Source: Acetobacter senegalensis (GTDB lineage: Bacteria > Pseudomonadota > Alphaproteobacteria > Acetobacterales > Acetobacteraceae). Taken from it: a stretch of DNA of 60,636 bases. The notes beneath the pieces are model-generated. The model saw nothing but the letters and a program-made list of their open reading frames with translations. It was not told where the DNA came from and made no database searches. The DNA is taken from NCBI RefSeq assembly GCF_001580995.1, contig NZ_LHZU01000126.1, positions 1-60,636 on the forward strand, given 5' to 3'. Below are positions 7,553 to 17,347 of the stretch, piece after piece; position 1 is the stretch's first letter; each line of letters begins with the position of its first letter. Position numbers and translations under genes: made by a program.

Positions 7553-9636
7553 CAGGTGGCCTTCCAGCGTTGGTCAGGCAGCGGCAGCAGATCATACAGA
7601 TGCAGGGCCGAGCGGTTATGTTCCAGCAGCCGGATGGCCCCCACCATGGCGGAGACAGCCGCCAGCGCCGTGGCCATCTGGCCATGTGGCAGGGTGATGC
7701 TGTGGTCAAGCAGCAGGCGGGCCTTGTGGCGCATGCGGTAAACGGCGGCATCAATATTGTAGATAATGGTGGAACGGTAGGCGGCCTCTGCATCCGCACG
7801 GATGGCGGGAATGGTGGCGGCACGTTGCAGGTGGCGGCGGGCACGGGCTAGTTCCACGTTCAGTTCATCCAGACTGGAAAGCCGCATGAACACGCGGGTC
7901 TTGGCCTTGTTGGAGGGCAGGTAGCTGTTCCATTCCAGAATACGGCACAGGCGATCATAATGGCGGCTGATCAGGGCGGAGCCTGCCTGTTCCCCATGTC
8001 CTTCAAACTGGAGCCGCAGATCATGCCCGATTGTCAGCGCCACGCGGAAGCGGCGGCGGTTGGCGGAGGGCGGCAGCAGCAGCACCAGTGAAATGAAGAT
8101 GATGATGGCCGAAAACAGATAGAGCACATTGCGGTCAATAAAGGCCGAGGGCTCGTAATTCTGTTCGTTCGCCACGCCCAGAATGACAAAGAAGAACACG
8201 CCGGCGTTGAACCCCACGGTGGCGGTCTTGGGGTTGAGCAGCAGTAGGCAGGCCGCGAAAATAACGGGCAGAATGGCCATGGCCAGAAACGGCATGTCTG
8301 CCCCGTGTGGCAGCACGCCAAAATTGAGGACTGCCGCAACCGCAACGGCCAGAGGGGTGCCGATCAGCGCCCCCATGCCAAAGCCGCGGGCATTATAGGT
8401 GGTGGCGGCCAGCGTAAGAATAATGGCCACCTGAGACAGCGCCGTATAGGTGGCTGGAATATCGGAAATCACGCACAGCCCGGCAGCGACCGTAAAGCCG
8501 ACCAGTGTGCGCAACCCGGCCAGCAGGGCGGCAATCACGTCCTGATGTTGGTCAATTTTCAGGTCGGGCGCGGTTGTGCGGGCGCGGCGGCCGTTCTCGA
8601 AGGCATCAATGCCGTCCGCGGCCCAGCGGGCATCAGAAAGGAGCGCCATGGAGCGTTCAATCAACCATGCCTCATCCAGTGTCGGCCCGCGGGAGAGTTC
8701 CTCGGCATGGGCTTCCCGCGCCAGATCTTCCAGATCATGCACGGCCTGACGGGGGGACGCGACGGGCGTGCCATCTCCAAAAGCTGTACGGATATGGTTG
8801 AGCACCGGGCCGGAAATTTCTCCGCGCCGCAGAACAGCGGCAATGGCGCGGCTACAGCTCAGCATTTCCAGCAGGGCCACCATGGCGGAGCGTGCTCCGG
8901 CCAGCCGCACATGGGCATCGGGCAGTTCCGTTTTGGCGAAGGAGGCCTGAGACGTCAGGGCGATGATCTCGCCTGCCAGCCCGGCGCAGGCTGTCTCATC
9001 AGGAATGCCGTGGCCCGCTATGGCCTCACGCGCAATGCGCTTCACCATGTCTGCTGTGCGGTGGAGGTTGGCGGCCAGTTTTTCAAAGGCGGTGGGGGAG
9101 CCAAAAAAGTCGTTTACGGCGGCAGTGGCGGCAATCCCCACGATAATGGCGGACACACGGTTAACCGTGACATCAAAGGCGGCTGCCGGATTATCAATGC
9201 AACTGATACCCACAATGGCCACGGTGTAGCCGGAGAGCATGGCGGCATAGGCACGGAAATCTTTTTCCAGCGTGCCGATAATGGTGCACAGCGTCAGCCA
9301 CAGTGCCACGCCCCCCAGAAACACGCCGCGCTCCTGATTAAAGCAGGCGGTAAGGAACAGGGCCACAAACGCGCCGATCATGGTGCCAGCCAGCCGGTAC
9401 ACCGCTTTGGAGAGCACCTGCCCGCGCAGGGGCTGCGCCAGAATCATCACGGTTACGGCGGCGGAACCGGGGGAAGAAAGTTGCAGCCAGAAGGCCGTGC
9501 TCAATGCCAGCACGGCGGAAAGCCATGTGCGCAGGCAGAACAGGAACCAGCCCGGCGGAAACACGCCTTTGGGCAGTGGAAGGCGCACGCCTTTCCAGAA
9601 GCCGACAGTAGAGGCGGCTGGGTGTTGTATACTCAT
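7552..9636 (-). CDS. FUSC/AaeB-type aromatic acid efflux permease
   Basis: A 694-residue inner-membrane protein of the FUSC family (aromatic acid exporter AaeB, p-hydroxybenzoic acid efflux). Two groups of membrane helices are visible, at about residues 30-180 and 370-530, each followed by a long cytoplasmic helical region, which is the duplicated FUSC layout. The N-terminal part has FCLRTWLSAVLALSTAFWLQ. It starts an operon with DUF1656 and the AaeA-type protein. No LysR-type AaeR gene is next to it, so the usual regulator is missing or lies elsewhere. The substrate is inferred from the family. Confidence 0.9.
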   Translation of the reverse strand: MSIQHPAASTVGFWKGVRLPLPKGVFPPGWFLFCLRTWLSAVLALSTAFWLQLSSPGSAAVTVMILAQPLRGQVLSKAVYRLAGTMIGAFVALFLTACFNQERGVFLGGVALWLTLCTIIGTLEKDFRAYAAMLSGYTVAIVGISCIDNPAAAFDVTVNRVSAIIVGIAATAAVNDFFGSPTAFEKLAANLHRTADMVKRIAREAIAGHGIPDETACAGLAGEIIALTSQASFAKTELPDAHVRLAGARSAMVALLEMLSCSRAIAAVLRRGEISGPVLNHIRTAFGDGTPVASPRQAVHDLEDLAREAHAEELSRGPTLDEAWLIERSMALLSDARWAADGIDAFENGRRARTTAPDLKIDQHQDVIAALLAGLRTLVGFTVAAGLCVISDIPATYTALSQVAIILTLAATTYNARGFGMGALIGTPLAVAVAAVLNFGVLPHGADMPFLAMAILPVIFAACLLLLNPKTATVGFNAGVFFFVILGVANEQNYEPSAFIDRNVLYLFSAIIIFISLVLLLPPSANRRRFRVALTIGHDLRLQFEGHGEQAGSALISRHYDRLCRILEWNSYLPSNKAKTRVFMRLSSLDELNVELARARRHLQRAATIPAIRADAEAAYRSTIIYNIDAAVYRMRHKARLLLDHSITLPHGQMATALAAVSAMVGAIRLLEHNRSALHLYDLLPLPDQRWKAT

Positions 9637-9951
9637 CCTTTTTCCGCCCGTGCCGCTTTACTCGAAACCATTTGCGCCAGACATGCGCGACTCAAACCAG
9701 CCTGCCCCCGACTCCTATTGGTATAAAGTCTATTAAATTAAAATATAAACTCTGGCGTGATGCCTGTAACGCTGGTCGGGGTTGCGTGGAATGCGCAAGA
9801 CCCCGCGCCTCCGGCTTTCGGGGCCCGTAACCCTAGAGCCTGCCTTCTTTTATGGCACCTGAATAAGGTGTCACAAAGGCGCACCCGCCATGGTTTTCTT
9901 CTTCGGAATGTGATGTTCAAGGGAAGGAATAAGGCCGGATGGGATCATGTG
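9637..9951. other. Divergent intergenic region with GC-rich hairpins
   Basis: This 315-base gap separates the leftward aaeB-like operon from the rightward nuclease pair and must hold both promoters. An AT-rich segment lies at about 9722-9752. At about 9777-9835 there are overlapping stem options, including GGGGTTGCG against CGCAAGACCCC and CCCCG against CGGGG, ending in a GGGCCCG palindrome. No gene of convincing quality is seen, and I cannot assign an RNA family. Confidence 0.4.
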
Positions 9952-11100
9952 ATGAAATTTGTGCACACGTCTGACTGGCAGATTGGCCGGACATTCCGTT
10001 TTGCGGATGATGACACTCTGGGCGCCCTTCAGGCCGAACGGGTGGAGGTGATCAGGCGGCTGGGGCAACTGGCCCGGCAGGAAGGGGCTGCCCATGTGCT
10101 GGTGGCGGGGGATGTGTACGAGCATGAAACCCCAACCGAGAAAACCCTGCATCAGCCCATGGAGCGCATGCGCCAGTTTCCCGATGTGCAATGGCACCTT
10201 ATTCCCGGCAATCATGATGCGGATACACCGGAAGGCGTCTGGGCCCGGCTGCTGCGTGAGGAAGCCGTGCCGGAAAACGTGACGGTGCATCGGCAACCCG
10301 GCCCCGTTCGGCTGGTGGGGGCTGAAGAGGCATGGTTGCTGCCTGCCGTACTGCAGCGCCGCCATGTGCTGAGTGATCTGACGGCTTATATGGATGAAGC
10401 GCCCACCCCACCGGATGCCTTGCGGATTGGCTTGGCCCATGGGTCGGTAACCGGCTTTGGTAATGGAGAGGAAGCCGACCATAATCCGGTTGCCATAGAC
10501 CGAGCCAGAAAGGCGGGGCTGAGCTATCTGGCGTTGGGAGATTGGCACGGGTTCTGCCAGATTGATGCCCGCACGGCGTATTCCGGCACGCCGGAGACAG
10601 ACCGTTTTGGAGCCGGTGGTGGCGGTGGCGGCGAGGCGCTGGTGGTAAACCTGCGTTGTCCACGCGCCGAACCAGAGGTTACCCGGCACAGAACCGGGCG
10701 TTATGTCTGGAAAAAGTTTGAGGATGTGACCTTAACCAACGCTGAGGATATTCACGCGCTGGAAGCCCGTGTGCGTGGTGTGGCACCGGATAATCCGGGG
10801 GCTGTTCTGGTGTGGCTGGTGGTTTCCGGTTTGCTGAATGTGGACGATATGGCGCTGTATGAAAGTACCATCATCCGCCGTTTGAGCGGGGCGGTGGCGT
10901 GTCTGCGCCTGTCTGGCGCGCCACAGCTTTCTGCCGGGCTGGATGATCTGGAACGCTTTGGCCCCGGTGGGGCCGTGCGCACGGCGGCGGAGTTGCTGCT
11001 TGAGCAGGCGCAGGGCGGAGGAGAGGAAGGCGCAGTGGCCGCCGATGCATTGCAACGGCTTTTTCTGTTCTGGAACGAAGTGGGAGGGCAGGCAGCATGA
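9952..11100 (+). CDS. SbcD/YhaO-like DNA repair exonuclease (metallophosphoesterase)
   Basis: A 382-residue calcineurin-like phosphoesterase. The metal-binding motifs appear in order: HTSDWQIG near the N-terminus, VAGDVYE, IPGNHDADT, then GLAHGS and LGDWHG. This set defines the Mre11/SbcD exonuclease group that works with an SbcC/Rad50-type ATPase. I start the gene at the ATG at 9952 (MKFVHTSDW), which begins exactly at the conserved domain; upstream in-frame starts would add 65 residues without similarity to the family. Its stop overlaps the next start (ATGA at 11097-11100), so the two are translationally coupled. Confidence 0.88.
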   Translation: MKFVHTSDWQIGRTFRFADDDTLGALQAERVEVIRRLGQLARQEGAAHVLVAGDVYEHETPTEKTLHQPMERMRQFPDVQWHLIPGNHDADTPEGVWARLLREEAVPENVTVHRQPGPVRLVGAEEAWLLPAVLQRRHVLSDLTAYMDEAPTPPDALRIGLAHGSVTGFGNGEEADHNPVAIDRARKAGLSYLALGDWHGFCQIDARTAYSGTPETDRFGAGGGGGGEALVVNLRCPRAEPEVTRHRTGRYVWKKFEDVTLTNAEDIHALEARVRGVAPDNPGAVLVWLVVSGLLNVDDMALYESTIIRRLSGAVACLRLSGAPQLSAGLDDLERFGPGGAVRTAAELLLEQAQGGGEEGAVAADALQRLFLFWNEVGGQAA

Positions 11101-13823
11101 TCCTGACTGATGTGCAGGTTGAAGGGTTTCGCCGTTTTGCTTCGCCCGTAAGGCTGGATGGGCTGGGGCCGGGGCTGAACGTGCTGGCTGCCCCGAATGA
11201 AGCCGGAAAATCCACATTGTTGCTGGCGCTGCGGGCTGCGTTGACCCTGCGCCATTCTTCCAAAAGCAGCGTGATCAAGGGGTTTGCACCCTATGGTGGA
11301 GGCGCGCCGCATGTGGCCCTGAGTTTTACCTGGAAGGGTATGGCCTGCACGCTGGAAAAACGGTTTCTGAACAAAACCTGCGCGCGATTGCGGCTGGGGC
11401 CGGAGCAGTTTGAAGGGGATCAGGCGGAAGAAAAGCTGCGGGATCTGCTGGGGTTGGCGGACGCAGGGAAAGGCGAGGCCGCAGGGTTATGGAATGCGTT
11501 GCTGGTGGGGCAGGGAGAAAGTTTTACCCAGCCAAACCTGAATGAGGCAGGCCATGCCAGTTTGCGGGATTGCCTTGAACAGGGCGTGGAAAAAGCCGTG
11601 GGCGGTGCCGCGGCCAGTGCCGTACTGGCTAAAGTGCGGGACCGCCTGCTTCTGTTGCAGACAGCCTCTACAGGCAAGCCGACTGGCCGCTACAAACAGG
11701 CGTTGGAGCAGGAACAGGCCGCACAGGACCGTTTGCAAACTCTTGAAGCGCGTAAAGCGGCTTTGGAAGAAGATCTGGTGGCGCTGGAACAGGCGCGCCG
11801 TATTCTGCGGGAGCAGGAAGACCCGGAGCGCAGGGCGCATGAAGAAGCCGCGCTGAAAGAATTGCGCCTTGTGCGGGACAAGGTGCTGCGGCTGGATGCC
11901 GAGGAACACGCCGCCCGTGCTGCACTGACCGCTGCCATTACGGCCTGTTCAAGCGCGCGGCAGGAACAGGAAAGGCGGCAGGAAAATAAGGTAAGGCAAC
12001 TGCACCTTGAGCGCGCGTGTGCCGAGAGCCAGCAGACGCTGGATGGGCTGGCGCAAAAGGTGCGGCAGGCCCGGCGATGCCTTGATCTGTGTCGTCAGAA
12101 ACGGGAACAGGCTGAACAGCAACACCAGCACCGCAGACAGCAGCGTATGGTGGCGGCCCGGCGCGCGACGTTGCAGCAGATGCAGGACACGTTGGCGCAG
12201 GAGCGGGCGCTTTTGCATCGTGCGGAAGCCGCTTTTGCGCGGCTGGAGCAGGAGCAGGCTATTCTGGCGGCTCTGCGCGTGGATGAAGCGAGCATCCAGC
12301 GTATTCGCAAGGCCGCGCGGCAGCATGAGCAGGCAGTTGCCTTGCTGGAGGCAAACGCCCCTGTTCTGAGCATGGCCCTGCTGCCCGAAGCAGTGCAGCG
12401 CGTAACGCTGAACGGCGCCCCCTGCCGTGAGGGTGAAATACGCCTGACTGCGATTACTACCGTACGGATCGAAGGTGTCGGGCAGTTTCAGATCACACCG
12501 GCCCGGCAGGAACAGGACGATGTGCAGGGTAAGGTTCAGGCCGCCCTTACCCAACTGGAAACCCTGCTGCAACAGGCTGGTTGCCAGAATGTTGCGGAGG
12601 CCGAGCACCGTTTTGAGGAGCATCGACAGGCGGAAGTTCGTCTGGTGGAAGCGCGTGCTGCTTACAGGGCGACATTGCCAGACGGCACCGATCTGGCGCG
12701 CGATAACGGCGGCCAGGCGCTTGCGGCGTTGCGCAAGACGATCATGCAAAAGGATGCTGATCTGGTGCTGGCCCGTAAGGAAAATATTGCCGAGGGAGAG
12801 GGGGCTACAGCCGACGCTGACGGCGTGCCGCCGTGTGGTGCTGATACGCTCCTGACGCCTGATCAGGCGGCTGAGGCCGAAGACCAGGCTGCGCGCGAGG
12901 CCGAGAATGCTCGTCACGCCGAACGGGATGAGCAGGCCGCCTGTGCCGTGCTTCAGGCTGAACAGGACAAAGCGGACGCCGCGTTGCGCGCATTAACGCA
13001 GGCACTGGAGCATCTTCAGCGTGAGCAGGCCGTGAGCGTGGCGCGGGAAGCAGATGAGGCTCTTGCCCAACGGGCTGAGGAGGCACAGCGCGCGCAGGCC
13101 ACCGCACAGGCCCGCGTGGAACAACTGGCGCAGGCTCGGCAGGAGGAACAACCTCTTTCCGTGGTGGAAAGCGGTATCAGACGGCGCGAACAGGCTCTGG
13201 ATACGGCTCGGACCGCCATCACCCGGTTGCGGGAAGATATTCGCGGGCGGGAAACCCGCGTGCGTCTGGCAGAAGGCGAAGGGGTGGATGAGCAGATAGC
13301 CGAGGCCCGCCGTGCGGTAGAGCGCCTGCGCCTTGAACGCGAGGGCTGTGAACGGGAGCGAGCCGCGCTTGTGCTGCTGCAAAACACGCTGGGGCAGGCA
13401 GAGCGAACCCAGACCGAACGTTATCTGGCCCCGTTACGGCGTACCATTCAGCCTGCTTTTTCGGCTGTTTTTCCGGGTGCCAGCGTGGCGTTTGATACAA
13501 GTTTCGGGGTGGAGGCACTTACACGCAGGCAGGCGGAGGAGTTCAACAAGCTCTCGGATGGCACGCAGGAGCAGATTTCCGTTCTGGTGCGGTTGGGCTT
13601 TGCAGAACTGCTGCATGCGCGGCAGGGCAGCAGCATTCTGGTGCTGGATGATGCACTGAGCTTTTCTGATTCCCTGCGGCTGGAGCGCGTGTTTGATGTG
13701 CTGGCTGATGCCGCCACACGCTTCCAGATTCTGGTGCTGACCTGCCGGGCGGAAACCTTTGCAACGCTGGGTGGCAGGGCGTTAACCCTGCAATCCTTGC
13801 TGGAGTTTACAGAACCACGTTGA
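11097..13823 (+). CDS. SbcC/YhaN-like coiled-coil AAA ATPase
   Basis: A 908-residue SMC/Rad50-like protein. The Walker A motif NEAGKSTLL is near residues 34-42. A very long Glu/Gln/Ala/Arg-rich coiled coil fills about 180-750. The C-terminal ABC signature LSDGTQEQ and the Walker B ILVLDDAL lie about 60-95 residues before the end. It partners the upstream metallophosphoesterase to form an SbcCD-like nuclease acting on DNA ends or hairpins. It lacks an obvious CxxC zinc hook in the middle of the coil, which fits YhaN better than canonical SbcC. Its last 17 bases overlap the end of the convergent porin gene. Confidence 0.88.
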   Translation: MILTDVQVEGFRRFASPVRLDGLGPGLNVLAAPNEAGKSTLLLALRAALTLRHSSKSSVIKGFAPYGGGAPHVALSFTWKGMACTLEKRFLNKTCARLRLGPEQFEGDQAEEKLRDLLGLADAGKGEAAGLWNALLVGQGESFTQPNLNEAGHASLRDCLEQGVEKAVGGAAASAVLAKVRDRLLLLQTASTGKPTGRYKQALEQEQAAQDRLQTLEARKAALEEDLVALEQARRILREQEDPERRAHEEAALKELRLVRDKVLRLDAEEHAARAALTAAITACSSARQEQERRQENKVRQLHLERACAESQQTLDGLAQKVRQARRCLDLCRQKREQAEQQHQHRRQQRMVAARRATLQQMQDTLAQERALLHRAEAAFARLEQEQAILAALRVDEASIQRIRKAARQHEQAVALLEANAPVLSMALLPEAVQRVTLNGAPCREGEIRLTAITTVRIEGVGQFQITPARQEQDDVQGKVQAALTQLETLLQQAGCQNVAEAEHRFEEHRQAEVRLVEARAAYRATLPDGTDLARDNGGQALAALRKTIMQKDADLVLARKENIAEGEGATADADGVPPCGADTLLTPDQAAEAEDQAAREAENARHAERDEQAACAVLQAEQDKADAALRALTQALEHLQREQAVSVAREADEALAQRAEEAQRAQATAQARVEQLAQARQEEQPLSVVESGIRRREQALDTARTAITRLREDIRGRETRVRLAEGEGVDEQIAEARRAVERLRLEREGCERERAALVLLQNTLGQAERTQTERYLAPLRRTIQPAFSAVFPGASVAFDTSFGVEALTRRQAEEFNKLSDGTQEQISVLVRLGFAELLHARQGSSILVLDDALSFSDSLRLERVFDVLADAATRFQILVLTCRAETFATLGGRALTLQSLLEFTEPR

Positions 13824-15267
13824 ACTGAAGCGCCATAACGGCGGCATCATGGAAGGTGGTGGTGCCGCCGGGGCGGTTGATATACTGGAAGTCTGGCTGA
13901 AGGGTCAGCCCGTTGGCCACATGGGCGTTATAGAAGAATTCGTAAATGTTTTCGTGCGACTGCACGCCCCATACCTGCCCCCACTGGTTGGACTGGAAGG
14001 GCTGGCCACCAAAAATGGAGGCTTCCTGCTGCAAGGCCACCGTGCGGCTCATGTTCAGCCACTGATACATGACGCCAATGCTGTCCAGCGGGCGGCCCCA
14101 TGGCTTTCCGGTTTCCAGCATGCCGGTCCAGATATGGTGGGACATGGCGGTGGTCTTGCCGTCCGTCCACATATAGCCAGCCATGGCGATCAGGCCGTTG
14201 GTGGGGCCTTCTCCGTTGCGCACAAGCATCTGGTCTGCATGCACCCAGGCGCTGGCACGGCCCGCATGGTAACGGGCAGGCTGGCCGGTCAGCACCCACG
14301 GGTTGCCGTTCACGTCCTCATACAGATCCTTGTATTTGGAGTTATCGTAGCTGTACCCGGCCTTGTAATGGCCTACCAGCTTGTCCTTGCCGAAGGACGG
14401 CATCCAGCCGATTTCAACCGGGGTTGAAAATTTGCCCAAGCCGTCCTGTGCCCATGCCCAACCGGAAATACCACCGTTGAAGGCATGGGGAGAAACGGCA
14501 AACAAACCAGCCATAATATAAGTGTCATTTGTGGGCATGACACGAGCAACAGCACCCAGGTTGCCGGAGGGCCAATCCCGGTTGCCTTCTGTGTATTTGT
14601 TGGGGGCAGGGTTACCGCACACCGCCACGTTCATATACATACAGTAGAGGGGGGAGGCGGCAAAAAAGCTGCCAACCGGAATCCAGCCTGCACTGATGTC
14701 CAGATGATTATTCAGGAAGGAGTGCTCCCCATACAGATAGACAAGATGCGCCACCACGTTCCCACGCGCACCGTAGATCTGCTGCACACCGCCAATGGAA
14801 TCTCCAATGTAATCCGTGCTCAGGTTCCGCCCGTGGCCGTTCACCACCATCATGTGGGTCCAGAACCCGTCCATCAGTTTGGTGTTGGTCAGCTTGCCCC
14901 AGTCCACATCCAGTTCCACCCCAACCTGCCCGGCGTTGGTGACACCCTGCTTGCGGCCCCCTTTGAAGTTGCCCGCCAGTTCTTCATGCACGTCAGCCAG
15001 AATATGAATGCCGTGGTCCAGCAGCCATGGCTGTGCGCCCCACCAGTCCCCAAAAAAATGGTTGTGGCCATAGGGGGCAGAAAACAGAGGGCCGGGATCT
15101 TCTACCGGGCTGGCTTCATTATTGGCTTCCAGGCTGGGCCAGAGCCCGACCGAACTGTTGCCGCCCGTAAGGATCTGGGCATGAGCCTGACCGGAATAGG
15201 CCGAAACAAGCAGACAGGTAAGGGAAAGCGCGCAAAAGGAAGAAAGGCCAGGAGAAGAGAGTGCCAT
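13807..15267 (-). CDS. OprB-family carbohydrate-selective porin
   Basis: A 486-residue outer-membrane porin with a signal peptide (cleavage after AHA near residue 30). The sequences DWWGAQPWLLDHGIHI and TNAGQVGVELDVDWGKL are typical of the OprB family, and the protein ends in an aromatic/hydrophobic beta-strand (MALQFNVVL) as outer-membrane barrels do. OprB porins admit glucose and other sugars, which fits an acetic acid bacterium that oxidises sugars in the periplasm. The gene converges on and slightly overlaps the SbcC-like gene. Confidence 0.92.
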   Translation of the reverse strand: MALSSPGLSSFCALSLTCLLVSAYSGQAHAQILTGGNSSVGLWPSLEANNEASPVEDPGPLFSAPYGHNHFFGDWWGAQPWLLDHGIHILADVHEELAGNFKGGRKQGVTNAGQVGVELDVDWGKLTNTKLMDGFWTHMMVVNGHGRNLSTDYIGDSIGGVQQIYGARGNVVAHLVYLYGEHSFLNNHLDISAGWIPVGSFFAASPLYCMYMNVAVCGNPAPNKYTEGNRDWPSGNLGAVARVMPTNDTYIMAGLFAVSPHAFNGGISGWAWAQDGLGKFSTPVEIGWMPSFGKDKLVGHYKAGYSYDNSKYKDLYEDVNGNPWVLTGQPARYHAGRASAWVHADQMLVRNGEGPTNGLIAMAGYMWTDGKTTAMSHHIWTGMLETGKPWGRPLDSIGVMYQWLNMSRTVALQQEASIFGGQPFQSNQWGQVWGVQSHENIYEFFYNAHVANGLTLQPDFQYINRPGGTTTFHDAAVMALQFNVVL

Positions 15268-15429
15268 GATGTGTTGATTTTTTCTCGTGGATTAAAGAAA
15301 CTTCGCCGAAGTAAAGTTTTCGTTTTTGGAGAGGGCGGGGTTCGGATTAAAACATTTTTACATGGTTTGGTTCCCAATATGCGTGTTTGATGGTGATTTT
15401 CGGGCGCTGGTCTGTATTTTTTTGACGAG

Positions 15430-15447
15430 TGATGCGTTGCTGCATCA
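15430..15447. promoter_or_regulatory. Short inverted repeat upstream of moaB
   Basis: TGATGC and GCATCA flank six bases, about 28 bases before the moaB start. It could be an operator or a weak leader hairpin in the divergent oprB-moaB region. The match is short and may be chance. Confidence 0.3.
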
Positions 15448-15474
15448 GAAACTAAAGGGAATAACCCCACTCTT

Positions 15475-16029
15475 ATGAGCAAGATTGATACAACCCGCCC
15501 GTTTCTGCCGGTGCGTATTGCAGTCATGACGGTATCGGATTCACGTACATTGGAGACCGATACATCAGGCCAGGCACTGGTTTCCCGCATTGAAGGCGCG
15601 GGTCATGTGCTGGCGGACCGCACCATTGTGCGGGATGATGTGCAGCAGATTACAGAACAGCTTAGAAACTGGATAAACGATCCTCTGGTTGATGTTGTCA
15701 TAACCAACGGCGGTACAGGTGTGACCGGCCGGGATGTGACGCCCGAAGCGTTTGAGGACGTCCTTGAAAAGCGCATTGAAGGCTTTGGCGAACTTTTCAG
15801 GATGCTATCCTACAGGAAAATCGGCACGTCCACAATCCAGTCACGCGCGCTGGCCGGTGTGGCGAACGGCACCTACCTGTTTGCGCTGCCCGGTTCCACG
15901 GGCGCTGTGAAGGACGGATGGGACGATATTTTGGTGTTTCAGCTTGATAGCCGGCACCGTCCCTGCAACTTTGTGGAACTGATGCCCCGCCTGCGGGAAC
16001 ATCTGAGCGAAGGAGACCACCATGGCTGA
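15475..16029 (+). CDS. moaB: Molybdenum cofactor biosynthesis protein MoaB
   Basis: A 184-residue MogA/MoaB-family protein that adenylylates molybdopterin or supports molybdenum insertion. It shows [16 protein letters not shown] near the N-terminus, the family loop [15 protein letters not shown] in the middle and [13 protein letters not shown] toward the C-terminus. The size is normal for the family. The last eight bases overlap the start of the DJ-1-like gene, so the two are probably cotranscribed. Confidence 0.93.
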   Translation: MSKIDTTRPFLPVRIAVMTVSDSRTLETDTSGQALVSRIEGAGHVLADRTIVRDDVQQITEQLRNWINDPLVDVVITNGGTGVTGRDVTPEAFEDVLEKRIEGFGELFRMLSYRKIGTSTIQSRALAGVANGTYLFALPGSTGAVKDGWDDILVFQLDSRHRPCNFVELMPRLREHLSEGDHHG

Positions 16030-16603
16030 TGATGCTGTAAAACTGCTGATGCTGGCAGGCGACTATGTTGAAGATTATGAAATCATGGTGCCGTATCAGG
16101 CGCTCCTGATGCTGGGTTACAAAGTGGATGTGATCAGCCCCGGCAAAAAGGCAGGGGACAGCGTGATAACCGCTATTCATGATTTTGAAGGCGCGCAGAC
16201 CTACAGCGAAAAACGCGGCCATAATTTCACGCTCAACGCCACGTTTGAGGACGTTGATACGGATGATTATATTGGGCTGGTTGTGCCCGGTGGGCGTGCA
16301 CCGGAGCATCTGCGCATGAACCCGCGCGTGATCGAGATTGTCAAAGCCTTTGCTGATCGGCCTCTGGCAGCCATCTGCCATGGCGCGCAGCTTCTGGCCG
16401 CGGCGGATATCATCAAGGGGCGCAAGGTTTCTGCCTATCCGGCGTGCCGCCCGGAAGTGGAACTGGCGGGTGCGACCTATGCCGATATTCCGGTAACGGA
16501 TGCCGTGACCGATGGCGAACTGGTAACAGCGCCTGCATGGCCGGCGCACCCCGCCTGGCTGGCACAGTTCATCACGGTTTTGGGAGCATCAGTCTCTATT
16601 TAG
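16022..16603 (+). CDS. DJ-1/PfpI family protein
   Basis: A 193-residue class I glutamine amidotransferase-like protein of the DJ-1/PfpI group. The nucleophile elbow is AICHGAQLL near residues 119-127, with Cys as the predicted reactive residue, and [14 protein letters not shown] forms the preceding loop. Family members act as deglycases, chaperones or small proteases, so the exact activity is open. It overlaps moaB by eight bases. Confidence 0.88.
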   Translation: MADDAVKLLMLAGDYVEDYEIMVPYQALLMLGYKVDVISPGKKAGDSVITAIHDFEGAQTYSEKRGHNFTLNATFEDVDTDDYIGLVVPGGRAPEHLRMNPRVIEIVKAFADRPLAAICHGAQLLAAADIIKGRKVSAYPACRPEVELAGATYADIPVTDAVTDGELVTAPAWPAHPAWLAQFITVLGASVSI

Positions 16604-16614
16604 TGCATTGGCAT

Positions 16615-16661
16615 CTCCATCCTGTTGTGCATCATAACGGTGTATTTTCAACAGGATGGAG
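16615..16661 (+). promoter_or_regulatory. Hairpin that includes the ribosome binding site of the POTRA-like gene
   Basis: CTCCATCCTGTTG at 16615-16627 is exactly complementary to CAACAGGATGGAG at 16649-16661, giving a 13-bp perfect stem with a 21-base loop. The right arm contains GGATGGAG, the best ribosome binding site for the ATG at 16671. If the stem forms in the mRNA the site would be buried. There is no T-run after the stem, so it does not look like a terminator for the upstream gene. Confidence 0.65.
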
Positions 16662-16670
16662 CCAGTTTTG

Positions 16671-17330
16671 ATGCGTAACGCCGTACCTTGTGCCGTAATT
16701 GGGCTCTCTCTTCTGGGGGCAGCCATTCCGGCATGGGCGCAAACGCCAACTTCCATCCCGCCGTCTGATGCACCATCCCAGACGCCACAGAGCAAGGAAA
16801 CGACGGCACTCCCGCCCGTCAACAAGCCTTTGGTTCTGAAACAGCTCACCATTGCCGGTAACCAGCGTATTCCCTCAAACCGTCTGATGGCGGCAGTGCC
16901 CTTTCATGTTGGAGACACCATTTCCCAATCCCGCATTACCGAGGGATTGCAGGATGTGATGAAAGTCTACCAGCAGGAAAACGTGGGCGGGAAATTCCAC
17001 CAGAACCTCAAGATCAACGGCAAGGACGTGATTGTGGAGTGGACGGTTGAGGAAACGGGCGCTGCTGCTGATCCGGTCCGTCCTCTCAAGCTGGAAAGCG
17101 CGGACTTTACCGGCAACCTGCATATTTCCACTGCTAACCTGCGTAAGGCGCTTCACATTCAGCCCGGCGGCATCGTCACACCAGCAGAAGTGCTGAGTGA
17201 TGAAAAATCCGTGCAGGCCATGTATGTGAAGAAGAACATCGGCGTGACGATTGTGCCGGAAGTGCGCTACCCGCATCATGATGATCGCGTGGCCATTACC
17301 TATCACGTGACCGAAAGAGCTCCCGACTGA
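16671..17330 (+). CDS. Secreted POTRA-like domain protein
   Basis: A 219-residue protein with a signal peptide (AVIGLSLLGAAIPAWAQ). The mature part has two segments resembling POTRA repeats: TIAGNQRIPSNRLMAAVPFHVGDTI, and later LRKALHIQPGGIVTPAEV with DEKSVQAMY. POTRA domains occur in BamA/ShlB-type outer-membrane assembly factors, but no beta-barrel follows, so this would be a free periplasmic POTRA protein. I place the start at 16671 because the predicted ribosome binding site fits it; an ATG at 16656 lies inside the hairpin. Confidence 0.6.
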   Translation: MRNAVPCAVIGLSLLGAAIPAWAQTPTSIPPSDAPSQTPQSKETTALPPVNKPLVLKQLTIAGNQRIPSNRLMAAVPFHVGDTISQSRITEGLQDVMKVYQQENVGGKFHQNLKINGKDVIVEWTVEETGAAADPVRPLKLESADFTGNLHISTANLRKALHIQPGGIVTPAEVLSDEKSVQAMYVKKNIGVTIVPEVRYPHHDDRVAITYHVTERAPD

Positions 17331-17347
17331 TCAGGAGCGGTAGCTGA

